A DNA stretch of 38,568 nt from an uncultured Rhizobiaceae group bacterium (lineage in GTDB: Bacteria > Pseudomonadota > Alphaproteobacteria > Rhizobiales > Rhizobiaceae). The translations under genes and the position numbers were made by a program. The notes beneath the pieces were generated by a model. It ran no database searches. It was given only the letters and a program-made list of their open reading frames with translations, and was not told where the DNA came from. This document shows positions 9,058 through 15,967 of this stretch, one piece after another. The DNA is taken from NCBI GenBank assembly GCA_905480295.1, contig CAJQPW010000106.1, positions 1-38,568 of the forward strand. The letters run 5' to 3'. Within the stretch, counting starts at the first letter, position 1. Each line of letters begins with the position of its first letter.

Positions 9058-10026
9058 TTATCCACCCGCACGGGCTGCACGTCCGCCCCGGCGTCTTCCG
9101 GCAACGGCGGGTTTAGGTGTTCCACCCTGATTTCCGGCCATCGTGGCAGGAAACGTGCCCTGCAGGGCAACATGATCTTTGTAATTCCTGATCCACTCCA
9201 TGCAATCTGCATCGGCACCGGCCAGAACATTGGCAGCATGCACCATTTCCATTTCCTGCGGACGACAGGGATTCATGATCGCGCTGGTCATGCCGGATGC
9301 AATGCACATGGGAATGAAGGCGGCATTGATGCCGTGGCGATGCGGCAGGCCGAATGAGATATTCGACAGACCACACGTGGTATTCACACCCAGTTCCTCA
9401 CGCAACCGCCGCACAAGGGCAAAGACCTGTTTGCCGGCAGTGCCCATGGCGCCGATCGGCATCACCAGCGGGTCGACCACGATATCATGGGCAGGAATGC
9501 CATAATCGGCTGCATGTTCGACGATTTTCTTGGCGACCTCGAAGCGGACATTGGGATCTTCTGAAATTCCGGTCTCATCATTGGAAATGGCGACAACGGG
9601 AACATCGTATTTTTTGATCAGCGGCAGAATGGCTTCCAGCTTTTCCATCTCGCCGGTGACCGAGTTGACCAGCGGGCGGCCCTTGGCAACTTTCAATCCG
9701 GCTTCGATGGCCGCGGTGACCGAGGAGTCGATGGACAGGGGGACGTCGACCAGGTCCTGAACGATTTCCAGGGTCTGTACCAGCAGTGCCGGCTCCGTGG
9801 CATTGGGGTCAACGGATGTGACACCGGCATTGACGTCCAGCATGGTGGCACCGGCAGCAACCTGCGCCAGCGCATCGGCTTTGACCGTGTCAAAGTTCCC
9901 GGCCTGCATCTCTGCGGCCAGTTTCTTGCGACCGGTCGGGTTGATGCGTTCACCAATAACGCAGAATTTTTGTTCAAAGCCGATGACGACTTCTTTGGTG
10001 GCAGAGGCGACGATGGTTTGGGTCAC
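9058..10026 (-). CDS. Methyltetrahydrofolate:corrinoid methyltransferase, MtgA/MeTr type
   Basis: 322 residues with a GTG start at 10026 preceded by TTTGGAGTAA. It is a DHPS-like pterin-binding barrel: IGERINPTGRKKL near residue 25, DVNAGVTSVDP near 64, PLSIDSSVTAAIEAGL near 96, NSVTGE, and ISNDETG. The family moves a methyl between methyl-THF and a corrinoid protein; in glycine betaine systems (MtgA) it takes the methyl from the corrinoid protein to THF. The catalytic barrel looks intact and of normal size, apart from an appended C-terminal AGRRRGGRAARAGG tail. It sits between RACo and the divergent metF, which fits a role in feeding methyl-THF to MetF. Confidence 0.88.
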   Translation of the reverse strand: MTQTIVASATKEVVIGFEQKFCVIGERINPTGRKKLAAEMQAGNFDTVKADALAQVAAGATMLDVNAGVTSVDPNATEPALLVQTLEIVQDLVDVPLSIDSSVTAAIEAGLKVAKGRPLVNSVTGEMEKLEAILPLIKKYDVPVVAISNDETGISEDPNVRFEVAKKIVEHAADYGIPAHDIVVDPLVMPIGAMGTAGKQVFALVRRLREELGVNTTCGLSNISFGLPHRHGINAAFIPMCIASGMTSAIMNPCRPQEMEMVHAANVLAGADADCMEWIRNYKDHVALQGTFPATMAGNQGGTPKPAVAGRRRGGRAARAGG

Positions 10027-10120
10027 GGGGATTACTCCAAAAGAGACAGCCGGGTCTGGCGTCCATATCTAGCATTTGCGGCAACTATCATAGGCTTTTG
10101 GCAGGTCGGGCAGTGCCAAA

Positions 10121-10151
10121 TGCGACACCGAAAGACGCCATTTTAGACGCC
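10121..10151 (-). promoter_or_regulatory. GTCGC/GGCGTC motif cluster upstream of the methyl-THF transferase gene
   Basis: On the minus strand TGTCGC (10127-10122) is preceded by two GGCGTCT copies 12 bp apart (10151-10145 and 10139-10133). The GTCGC core matches the candidate operator elsewhere, but the spacing does not fit 10.5/21 bp, so this is a weaker candidate. Confidence 0.25.
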
Positions 10152-10176
10152 GGGGGCGTTCGGTCAGTTTATATAC

Positions 10177-10192
10177 ATAAAGAAATCTTTAT
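10177..10192. promoter_or_regulatory. SamR/SahR-like palindrome upstream of metF
   Basis: ATAAAG-AAAT-CTTTAT is a perfect inverted repeat with 6-bp arms and a 4-bp spacer. A near-identical palindrome stands before the homocysteine methyltransferase gene at 20513-20532. Proteobacterial ArsR-type regulators of the methionine/SAH cycle (SahR, SamR) use AT-rich palindromes of this look, and both genes here are in that cycle. The regulator itself is not in the window. Confidence 0.55.
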
Positions 10193-10234
10193 ATCAATCT
10201 TGCGTATGTAGTTTTTTTAATGTAATGTTTGATA

Positions 10235-10251
10235 GCGACGTAAAGTGTCGC
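10235..10251. promoter_or_regulatory. Inverted repeat GCGAC-N7-GTCGC before metF
   Basis: GCGAC at 10235-10239 and GTCGC at 10247-10251 form an exact inverted repeat 59 bp upstream of the metF start. It uses the same core as the presumed AraC-type sites, but in opposed orientation. It may be an operator or chance. Confidence 0.3.
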
Positions 10252-10309
10252 AAAAAGAGGTGATGGCACTTGGCCATTTTACACCCTATTCAAGCAGCAG
10301 GATTTTCCC

Positions 10310-11191
10310 ATGTCTGGTTCATCACATCGCTTTCAACCCACGGTAAGTGTGGAATATTTTCCACCGAAAAGTCTGTCGGGTGAACGGTCCTTGATGACAG
10401 GCGCCCACGCGTTGTGGCGGTTTTCACCGGCCTATCAGACGGTGACGTTTGGCGCTGGGGGCTCCGCGATTGAAGGAAGTTTCGACTGGTCCATCCGCTT
10501 ACAGGGGCTGAATGAAATACCAACGGCCACCCATATCGCCCTGTGTCATTTTACCCGGGACAAACTGATCAGCTTTGCCGAAGAATTGTGGCAGAGCGGC
10601 ATCAAACGGTTGATCGTGCTGCGGGGCGATGCCGGGGGCTCCCTTGCCGGGTTCGATTCGGTAGCGGATGCGGTTTCGGCACTTAAGCAGCTGCATCCAT
10701 TTGATATATCGGTGGCCGCCTATCCTGAAACCCATCCGCTTGCACAGAACCGACAGGCCGATTTCGACGTCCTGCTGGACAAACAAAGAGCGGGTGCGGA
10801 CAGGGCGATCACCCAATATTTTTTCGACAATGAGGATTTTTACCGTTTCAGGGACGAGGCATCAAAATTGGGATTTCACCGCGAAATTGTGCCAGGTGTC
10901 ATTCCGATCGCTAATTTCGCAAAGATTCAGGAATTTTCCGAAAAATGCGGGTCGCAGATTCCGAAATCTTTCTTTGACCGATTTGCTGAAGCAGGCGAGG
11001 ACAAGGCGCATCAAAGCAATGTCGCCCGTGCCCTGATCGAAGAACAGGTGCGGGATCTCGCGCGCAATGGTGTTGACGCGATCCACATATATTCGCTGAA
11101 CCGGGTTGACCTGACCGCCGACGCCATTCGCGCGTTTACCAGCGAGTTTGATAAGGACGCGCACGAGTTTCACCGCGCCCTGGCGGGTTGA
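10310..11191 (+). CDS. metF: 5,10-methylenetetrahydrofolate reductase
   Basis: 293 residues, normal length for bacterial MetF. The N-terminal SVEYFPPKS places the catalytic glutamate at residue 15. TVTFGAGGSAIEGS, ALCHFTRDK and LRGDAGG are the usual barrel motifs, and AITQYFFDNEDFYRF and PGVIPIANFAKI the later ones. The enzyme is a cytoplasmic flavoprotein interconverting methylene-THF and methyl-THF with NADH. In this neighbourhood it could run as an oxidase of methyl-THF delivered by the corrinoid system, as well as feed methionine synthesis. AGCAGGA precedes the ATG. The upstream region has a SamR-like palindrome, which argues for methionine-cycle control. It converges on the second MTHFR-like gene. 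Confidence 0.92.
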   Translation: MSGSSHRFQPTVSVEYFPPKSLSGERSLMTGAHALWRFSPAYQTVTFGAGGSAIEGSFDWSIRLQGLNEIPTATHIALCHFTRDKLISFAEELWQSGIKRLIVLRGDAGGSLAGFDSVADAVSALKQLHPFDISVAAYPETHPLAQNRQADFDVLLDKQRAGADRAITQYFFDNEDFYRFRDEASKLGFHREIVPGVIPIANFAKIQEFSEKCGSQIPKSFFDRFAEAGEDKAHQSNVARALIEEQVRDLARNGVDAIHIYSLNRVDLTADAIRAFTSEFDKDAHEFHRALAG

Positions 11192-11235
11192 CACCGATTG
11201 GTGGCATCAGGGCGTTTGAGAGAATTCGTGCCTGG

Positions 11236-12096
11236 TCAGGCCAGGATGGCTGCAGCGGACTCAGTCTCGGATTGAAAACTGCCGCGTTGTGACAGCCAGT
11301 CCGCAGACGCCTGCAATCCGCCAAACGGAAAGACATGGATTTGGCTGATATTGCCGAGGCCCTCTGCCCAGGCGTTTTCTATCGGTCCAACCACATCTTC
11401 CGGCGAATGCTTGGTGGCAAGCTGCGCAATGGCACCCGTTCTTTTTTTGAAAAAATTCAACGAGTTGCCCACGCCGCACATGGCGGCATACTTGATCAGC
11501 GTTGTGATCTTTGCGGGGCCTGCGACACCCAGGTGAATGGGAACTGAAATACCGGCATCGGCGACATCCTGCGCCCAATTGACAAATTTCGGACCGTCAA
11601 AACCAAACTGGGTTGCGATACGGAATTCCGCGTCGCTTTCTTCTGCAAATGCAATCTTGTCCTTCAGCACCTGCATCACGTCCCGGCCCGCATAGGCGAC
11701 ATTGCCTTCCGGGTGTCCTCCGACAGCGACGTGTTTGAAGCCAAGCTTATCGATTAATCCGGTTTGCAGAATGCCGAGGGTTTCTGCAAACGGGCCCATC
11801 TGTTCGTCGGCTTCGCCGGCAATGATCAAAATATCCTGCACACCACCTTGCTGTGCGAGGCCAGACAGCCGATGTTCCAGAGCCGCAACGCTTTCAATGC
11901 GACGCGCGGGAATGTGGGGCACAGCCTGATAGCCGAGATCGGTGACCGAGCGGGCCGCATCAATCAGCGCATCAACCGGGTCAACACCGACATCGGTGAT
12001 GTATACCCGGGTTCCCCGGGGCAGCATGTGTTCGGTAAGCTTGCCGTCGTGGACATGCTTTGCGCTTACTTCAATCGATGCACTGATCTTTGCCAT
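11236..12096 (-). CDS. Second methylenetetrahydrofolate-reductase-like protein
   Basis: 286 residues of an MTHFR-fold protein that is clearly divergent from the MetF at 10310. It has SIEVSAKH at the N-terminus in place of the usual E-F-F-PP, and DILIIAGEAD, ATQFGFDGPKFVNWA and GISVPIHLGVAGPAKITTLI match the later barrel strands (compare the Q-Y/F-D and P-G-V-I/L-P motifs). It starts two bases after the stop of the small protein at 12099, so both are one operon. Pairing with corrinoid genes suggests a dedicated methyl-THF-oxidising reductase. That role is inference; a broader MTHFR-like oxidoreductase is possible. Confidence 0.75.
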   Translation of the reverse strand: MAKISASIEVSAKHVHDGKLTEHMLPRGTRVYITDVGVDPVDALIDAARSVTDLGYQAVPHIPARRIESVAALEHRLSGLAQQGGVQDILIIAGEADEQMGPFAETLGILQTGLIDKLGFKHVAVGGHPEGNVAYAGRDVMQVLKDKIAFAEESDAEFRIATQFGFDGPKFVNWAQDVADAGISVPIHLGVAGPAKITTLIKYAAMCGVGNSLNFFKKRTGAIAQLATKHSPEDVVGPIENAWAEGLGNISQIHVFPFGGLQASADWLSQRGSFQSETESAAAILA

Positions 12097-12098
12097 AA

Positions 12099-12401
12099 CT
12101 ATGCCTCTTTGCCGCCATTCTTGACCAAGGCAACCAATCGGTCCTTGTCATATTCCTTTTCGATGGCATCCATTGCCGACTGGGCTTCTGCTTCCAGATC
12201 ATCTCCAACCTGGGTTGGATCACCCCGGCGCCATTCCGCCAGATAGTCATCGGTTTCCGCTGCCCCTGTCCGCATAGCGGCCATGTCGATGGCTTCTGTA
12301 AAACGCAGCGGGAGTTCACGCTTGGCCTGATTGCGACGTCCAGCCTTGACCATGACCTGCGCCGGGATATCACGCCAGTAAACGATTTGAAGTTGTGCCA
12401 T
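12099..12401 (-). CDS. Small 'virulence factor' family protein
   Basis: 100 residues from ATG 12401, with AGGTGGA at a good distance; an upstream GTG would add four residues. The sequence (AQLQIVYWRDIPAQVMVKAG ... LRFTEAIDMAAMRTGAA ... DYLAEWRRGDP) fits the small family whose Pfam name is 'virulence factor', although no virulence role is evident. It has no signal peptide or membrane segment, a basic N-terminal half and an acidic C-terminal half. The TAG-TT-ATG junction with the MTHFR-like gene shows tight coupling. I infer that it is an accessory protein of the methyl-THF/corrinoid route. Its biochemical function is unknown to me. Confidence 0.7.
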   Translation of the reverse strand: MAQLQIVYWRDIPAQVMVKAGRRNQAKRELPLRFTEAIDMAAMRTGAAETDDYLAEWRRGDPTQVGDDLEAEAQSAMDAIEKEYDKDRLVALVKNGGKEA

Positions 12402-12465
12402 TGTCGGTTCCACCTAATTTCACTGGCCAAAATGCGCCGTTGTCGAATTCCATCCTTATGTAAGG

Positions 12466-12493
12466 GCGACGGCTGACAATATCAAAAGCGACG
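12466..12493 (-). promoter_or_regulatory. Paired GTCGC-core sites upstream of the small protein/MTHFR operon
   Basis: On the minus strand CGTCGC cores lie at 12493-12488 and 12471-12466, 22 bp apart in direct orientation, about 65-90 bp before ATG 12401. This resembles the 21-bp pairs at 741-767 and 35356-35381. Confidence 0.3.
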
Positions 12494-12541
12494 TATCAAC
12501 CAAATTTTCCTGCCGGTCGGGTCCGCCGCGGCGGTAGAGCC

Positions 12542-13153
12542 TCAACGCGCCCCCGCCAAAGCCGGTGTGAGATCACCATAACCGGCCAGTCTCTTTTCAA
12601 ATTCCAGGCCGAGAAATTCGGCTGCATCTTTGGCGTTTTGCGTCAGCTGCTCATCATCTGTCTGCGCAATATAGATGAGTTTGGTATAATTGCCGAAATA
12701 CATATCCCGCAGCTCGGGGTGGCGATCCAGCCCCAGCGGTTTCACCAGAAAGGTCTGAAAGTGGCGGGCGAGAAAATCCGTAGCAAAGAAACAGGTGATC
12801 AGCTCGTCGCTCTGTTGGTCGAATTCTTCATTTCCCAGGTAGAAAGAAAAACAGTGGGGACCGGCAATCTGCTCAACCCCGTGTTTGTCGCAGACCCTGT
12901 CCAGGTGCCCGCCGGTACCGCAATCGGCATAGGCAACAAAGATCTTTTCAAACCCTTCCGATTTGGCCTGTTCAATTGCCTGATCGACGCCGGGGGCAAT
13001 CTTTTCAGGATGATGATGCCACATCGCTGGCAGGCATTTCAGGTCGATATGACTGAATCCCAGCTGATCGCTGACGGCCAGGATTTCCCGGGCAATCATG
13101 CCGCAACCGATTACTCGAACCGGGGCAGGGGACTGGGTGTCATCTTGAATCAT
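12542..13153 (-). CDS. DUF1638 protein
   Basis: 203 residues matching the DUF1638 family: VRVIGCGMIAREILAV at the start, CLPAMWHHHPEKI, YADCGTGGHLD, and GPHCFSFYLG. The family is often found beside corrinoid methyltransferase genes, but I know of no assigned reaction. Four visible cysteines and several histidines (Cys17-type GCGM, HHH, DCGTGG, HCF) could bind metal or iron; this is speculation. The only start is ATG 13153, with AGGAGG unusually far upstream (about 13 bases). It is followed on the same strand by the operon at 12401 and preceded by the terminated corrinoid-protein gene, so it probably has its own promoter. Confidence 0.8.
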   Translation of the reverse strand: MIQDDTQSPAPVRVIGCGMIAREILAVSDQLGFSHIDLKCLPAMWHHHPEKIAPGVDQAIEQAKSEGFEKIFVAYADCGTGGHLDRVCDKHGVEQIAGPHCFSFYLGNEEFDQQSDELITCFFATDFLARHFQTFLVKPLGLDRHPELRDMYFGNYTKLIYIAQTDDEQLTQNAKDAAEFLGLEFEKRLAGYGDLTPALAGAR

Positions 13154-13182
13154 AAAAACAGTCTAGCCTCCTGACCCGAAAC

Positions 13183-13210
13183 AAAAAAGGCGTCCGAAGA
13201 CGCCCTTTTA
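13183..13210 (-). terminator. Rho-independent terminator of the corrinoid-protein gene
   Basis: Read on the minus strand, GGCGTC-TTCG-GACGCC followed by TTTTTT forms a 6-bp GC-rich stem capped by a UUCG tetraloop, 25 bases after the corrinoid-protein stop. This is a textbook intrinsic terminator. Confidence 0.9.
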
Positions 13211-13235
13211 AACTCTGGTGCGGGGCGCAGCCGCG

Positions 13236-13937
13236 TCAGGCCGATGCCCGCTGATTATGCTTGCGGGCCATAAAGTCCTTGGCAGTTTCCACGGCCACGG
13301 CCGCATCGCGGCAATAGGCGTCGGCTCCAATGGCTTCACCAAATTCATCATTCAGCGGCGCACCGCCAACCAGCACGGTGTAATCGTCGCGAATGCCCTT
13401 TTCCTTCATCGTGTCGATGACGACCTTCATGTAGGGCATGGTGGTGGTCAGCAGCGCCGACATGCCAACGATATCCGGCTCATGCTCATCGATGGCATCC
13501 AGATAGTTTTCGACCGGGTTGTTGATGCCAAGATCAATGACATCAAAGCCTGCGCCTTCCATCATCATGCCCACCAGGTTCTTCCCAATGTCGTGAATGT
13601 CGCCCTTAACCGTTCCAATCACCATCTTGCCCTGTTTGGGAGCACCGGTGGCAGCCAGCAACGGACGCAAAATGGCCATGCCGCCCTTCATCGCGTTGGC
13701 GGACAGAAGAACTTCGGGAACGAACAGAATGCCATCGCGAAAATCTTCGCCAACAATCCGCATGCCTTCAACCAGCGCCTCGGTGAGAACCTTGTAGGGT
13801 GCCCAGTCACGACTCAGCAGGATGTTGGTGCCTTCTTCGATCTCTTCTTTCAAACCGTCATAGAGATCGTCATGCATCTGCAAGACCAGCTCTTCAGTGG
13901 AGAGTTCGGACAGGATAATTTCTTCTTCGTCAGACAT
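13236..13937 (-). CDS. Corrinoid (methyl-carrier) protein, MtgC/MttC/MtbC type
   Basis: 233 residues. Residues about 15-100 form the helical cap domain, then a Rossmann B12-binding domain with the lower-ligand motif DIHDIG (Asp113, His115, Gly118), SALLTTTM and VGGAPL. The protein cycles Co(I)/methyl-Co(III), accepting methyl from an MttB-family enzyme and giving it to the THF transferase. Its first 36 residues hold 14 acidic side chains and one lysine, in contrast with the Arg/Gly tails on its partners. It is the only corrinoid carrier in the window and is divergent from mttB across a region with three GTCGC half-sites. A strong terminator ends the gene. Confidence 0.93.
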   Translation of the reverse strand: MSDEEEIILSELSTEELVLQMHDDLYDGLKEEIEEGTNILLSRDWAPYKVLTEALVEGMRIVGEDFRDGILFVPEVLLSANAMKGGMAILRPLLAATGAPKQGKMVIGTVKGDIHDIGKNLVGMMMEGAGFDVIDLGINNPVENYLDAIDEHEPDIVGMSALLTTTMPYMKVVIDTMKEKGIRDDYTVLVGGAPLNDEFGEAIGADAYCRDAAVAVETAKDFMARKHNQRASA

Positions 13938-14242
13938 GCCGTGTTATCCTTCGAGGGACAGCTTACTTATTGTGCGATTATGTCTTGTGCGAAATCTTCA
14001 ACGCTTCCTAAAGCGACTTCGCGCGACACGATTGCGACCTGTAGGGACTACATAACACTTTGCTCTGTTGGGAAAAAGCGATTTCGACGATGAAACGCCG
14101 TCTTGATTGCGCCAGCGGGTGCCGTTTCGGGAAAGCTGTGAGACGCCAGAGACGGGAATAGTAGGCCCAAAATTGAATATATGCATGGTACTATTGTTCA
14201 AATTGCGCCATGCTCTTTTGCCATCAGGGCGGGAAAACGATT
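13938..14242. other. 305-bp divergent control region between the corrinoid-protein gene and mttB
   Basis: No gene is visible. The region holds the triple GTCGC array described separately and a loose TTGAA...TTCAA inverted repeat around 14173-14201. I could not fix promoters with confidence. Both flanking genes probably share control from here. Confidence 0.5.
14013..14038 (-). promoter_or_regulatory. Triple GTCGC half-site array, candidate AraC-type operator
   Basis: On the minus strand GTCGC occurs at 14038-14034, 14027-14023 and 14017-14013, spacings of 11 and 10 bp (21 bp in total), all in one orientation. Half-sites one helical turn apart are what an AraC double HTH contacts. This is the best copy of the recurring motif and lies between the divergent corrinoid-protein and mttB genes. 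Confidence 0.5.
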
Positions 14243-15790
14243 ATGAGTGAAACAGCACCTGCAAGACGAGGACGGGGCGGCGGCGGCGCAGCCGCGCGAA
14301 GAGCTGCCCGGACCAGCGGCGTCAGCGAACAATTACCCTATATCCAGCGCAAAATTGGAACGTTCGATATCCTCCACAGCGAAGCGATGGAGATCATCGA
14401 AACCAATGCGGATACCATATTGGAAGAAATCGGCATTGAGTTTCGCGACGATGCGGAAGCGCTTTCCATGCTCAAAGACGCCGGTGCGGATGTTCAGGGC
14501 GAACGTGTTCATTTTCCAAAAGGCCTGTGCCGTGAATTGATGAAAACAGCGCCAAGCAGTTTCACCCAGCATGCGCGCAACCCCGAGCGCAACGTCGAGA
14601 TTGGTGGCAACAGCACGGTTTTCGCCCCGGTATACGGTCCCCCCTTCGTGCGTGATCTGAACGGGGAACGGCGTTATGCCACGATGGAAGATTTCCAGAA
14701 TTTTGTAAAAATGGCCTATGCGGCCCCTGCCATGCACCACAGTGGTGGTACCGTGTGCGAGCCGGTGGATGTTGCGGTAAACAAGCGCCATCTGGATATG
14801 GTGCACGCGCATATGACCCTGTCCGATAAGCCCTATATGGGCTCGGTTACCGCACCTGAACGGGCAGCCGACACGGTGGAGATGTCAAAAATTCTGTTTG
14901 GCGAAGAGTTTGTCGACAACAATTGCGTCGTCACGTCGCTGATCAACATCAATTCGCCCATGGTGATGGATGATACGATGCTCGGTGCGCTGAAAGTCTA
15001 TGCGCGGGCAGGGCAGGCCACCATCATTTCTCCGTTTATCGTTGGTGGTGCGATGTCGCCGGTAACGGTTGCGGGCACGCTGACGCAGGTTCTGGCCGAA
15101 GCCCAGGCCGCGATTGCCTTTTCCCAGCTGTGCCGTCCCGGTGCGCCGGTGATCATGGGCACTTTCGCCACTTCCATTTCAATGCAGTCCGGTGCGCCTG
15201 CATTCGGCACACCGGAACCGGCTCAGGTTTTGTATGGTGCTGCACAGTTTGCCCGCAAATTTGGCCTGCCATTCCGTTCTGGCGGATCGTTGACGGGATC
15301 GAAACTGCCGGATGCACAGGCCGCTTATGAGAGCGCCAATACACTGGGCCCGGCGATATTGGGTGGTGTCAATTTCATGCTGCATTCCGCCGGATGGCTG
15401 GAGGGTGGTCTGGTCAGTTCCTATGAAAAATTTGTCATGGATTGCGACCAGCTGGCGGCCCAGCAGAAGATGGCAGCCGGCGTCGACGTCAGTGAACACG
15501 GTCAGGCCATGGACGCCATACGTCAGGTTGGCCCGGGCAGTCACTATCTCGGTTGCGACCATACGCAGGCGAATTTTCAGACCGCATTCTTCCGTTCAAC
15601 CATCGCTGACAACAACTCCTTTGAGCAATGGGAAGTCGAGGGGAGCAAGTCTGCACCGGAGCGTGCCAATGCAGTGGCGCGCAAATGGATTGACCAACAT
15701 GTGGCACCACCGATGGATCCGGCCAAGCGCGAAGCTCTGGACAGTTTCGTGGCCACCAAAAAGGATTCCATGCCCGACGCCTTCACCTGA
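14243..15790 (+). CDS. MttB-family methyltransferase without pyrrolysine (glycine betaine MtgB-like), MttB1
   Basis: 515 residues from ATG 14243, preceded by GGCGGG; an ATG 33 bases earlier is possible but has a poorer signal. It is an MttB TIM barrel: AMEIIETNADTILEEIGIEF near the N-terminus, MHHSGGTVCEPVD, ININSPMVMDDTML, GGAMSPVTVAGTLTQVLAEA, SGAPAFGTPEPAQVLYG, GWLEGGLVSSYEKF. The frame is continuous, with no amber codon, so it belongs to the non-pyrrolysine group that includes glycine betaine methyltransferase MtgB. Expected reaction: transfer of one methyl from a quaternary amine to the corrinoid protein encoded next door. The N-terminus begins with an Arg/Gly/Ala-rich extension (APARRGRGGGGAAARRAAR) absent from the catalytic fold. 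The substrate is inferred from neighbours. Confidence 0.88.
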   Translation: MSETAPARRGRGGGGAAARRAARTSGVSEQLPYIQRKIGTFDILHSEAMEIIETNADTILEEIGIEFRDDAEALSMLKDAGADVQGERVHFPKGLCRELMKTAPSSFTQHARNPERNVEIGGNSTVFAPVYGPPFVRDLNGERRYATMEDFQNFVKMAYAAPAMHHSGGTVCEPVDVAVNKRHLDMVHAHMTLSDKPYMGSVTAPERAADTVEMSKILFGEEFVDNNCVVTSLININSPMVMDDTMLGALKVYARAGQATIISPFIVGGAMSPVTVAGTLTQVLAEAQAAIAFSQLCRPGAPVIMGTFATSISMQSGAPAFGTPEPAQVLYGAAQFARKFGLPFRSGGSLTGSKLPDAQAAYESANTLGPAILGGVNFMLHSAGWLEGGLVSSYEKFVMDCDQLAAQQKMAAGVDVSEHGQAMDAIRQVGPGSHYLGCDHTQANFQTAFFRSTIADNNSFEQWEVEGSKSAPERANAVARKWIDQHVAPPMDPAKREALDSFVATKKDSMPDAFT

Positions 15791-15845
15791 ACACGCGAGG
15801 TCAGGGCGCCACATTGTCGGGAAGTGCGAAGTCGGGAATTTATTT

Positions 15846-15897
15846 CAGACTTCATTCAGCGTGAAGTCTGGCGCTCTGCCATCAAGGGCTGAGCGCC
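15846..15897 (+). terminator. Two successive hairpins after mttB1
   Basis: CAGACTTCA (15846-15854) pairs with TGAAGTCTG (15862-15870) as a 9-bp stem. GGCGCTC (15870-15876) pairs with GAGCGCC (15891-15897). A run of eight T follows about 20 bases later, near 15917. They may terminate mttB1 transcription, or the first may be an operator for the sigma-factor gene downstream. Confidence 0.4.
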
Positions 15898-15967
15898 TGC
15901 GTGCCCTGCCGCAAATTTTTTTTCAAAACCACCCAAGGATTGCCCCATTGCCCGCGTCTAACCGGTA

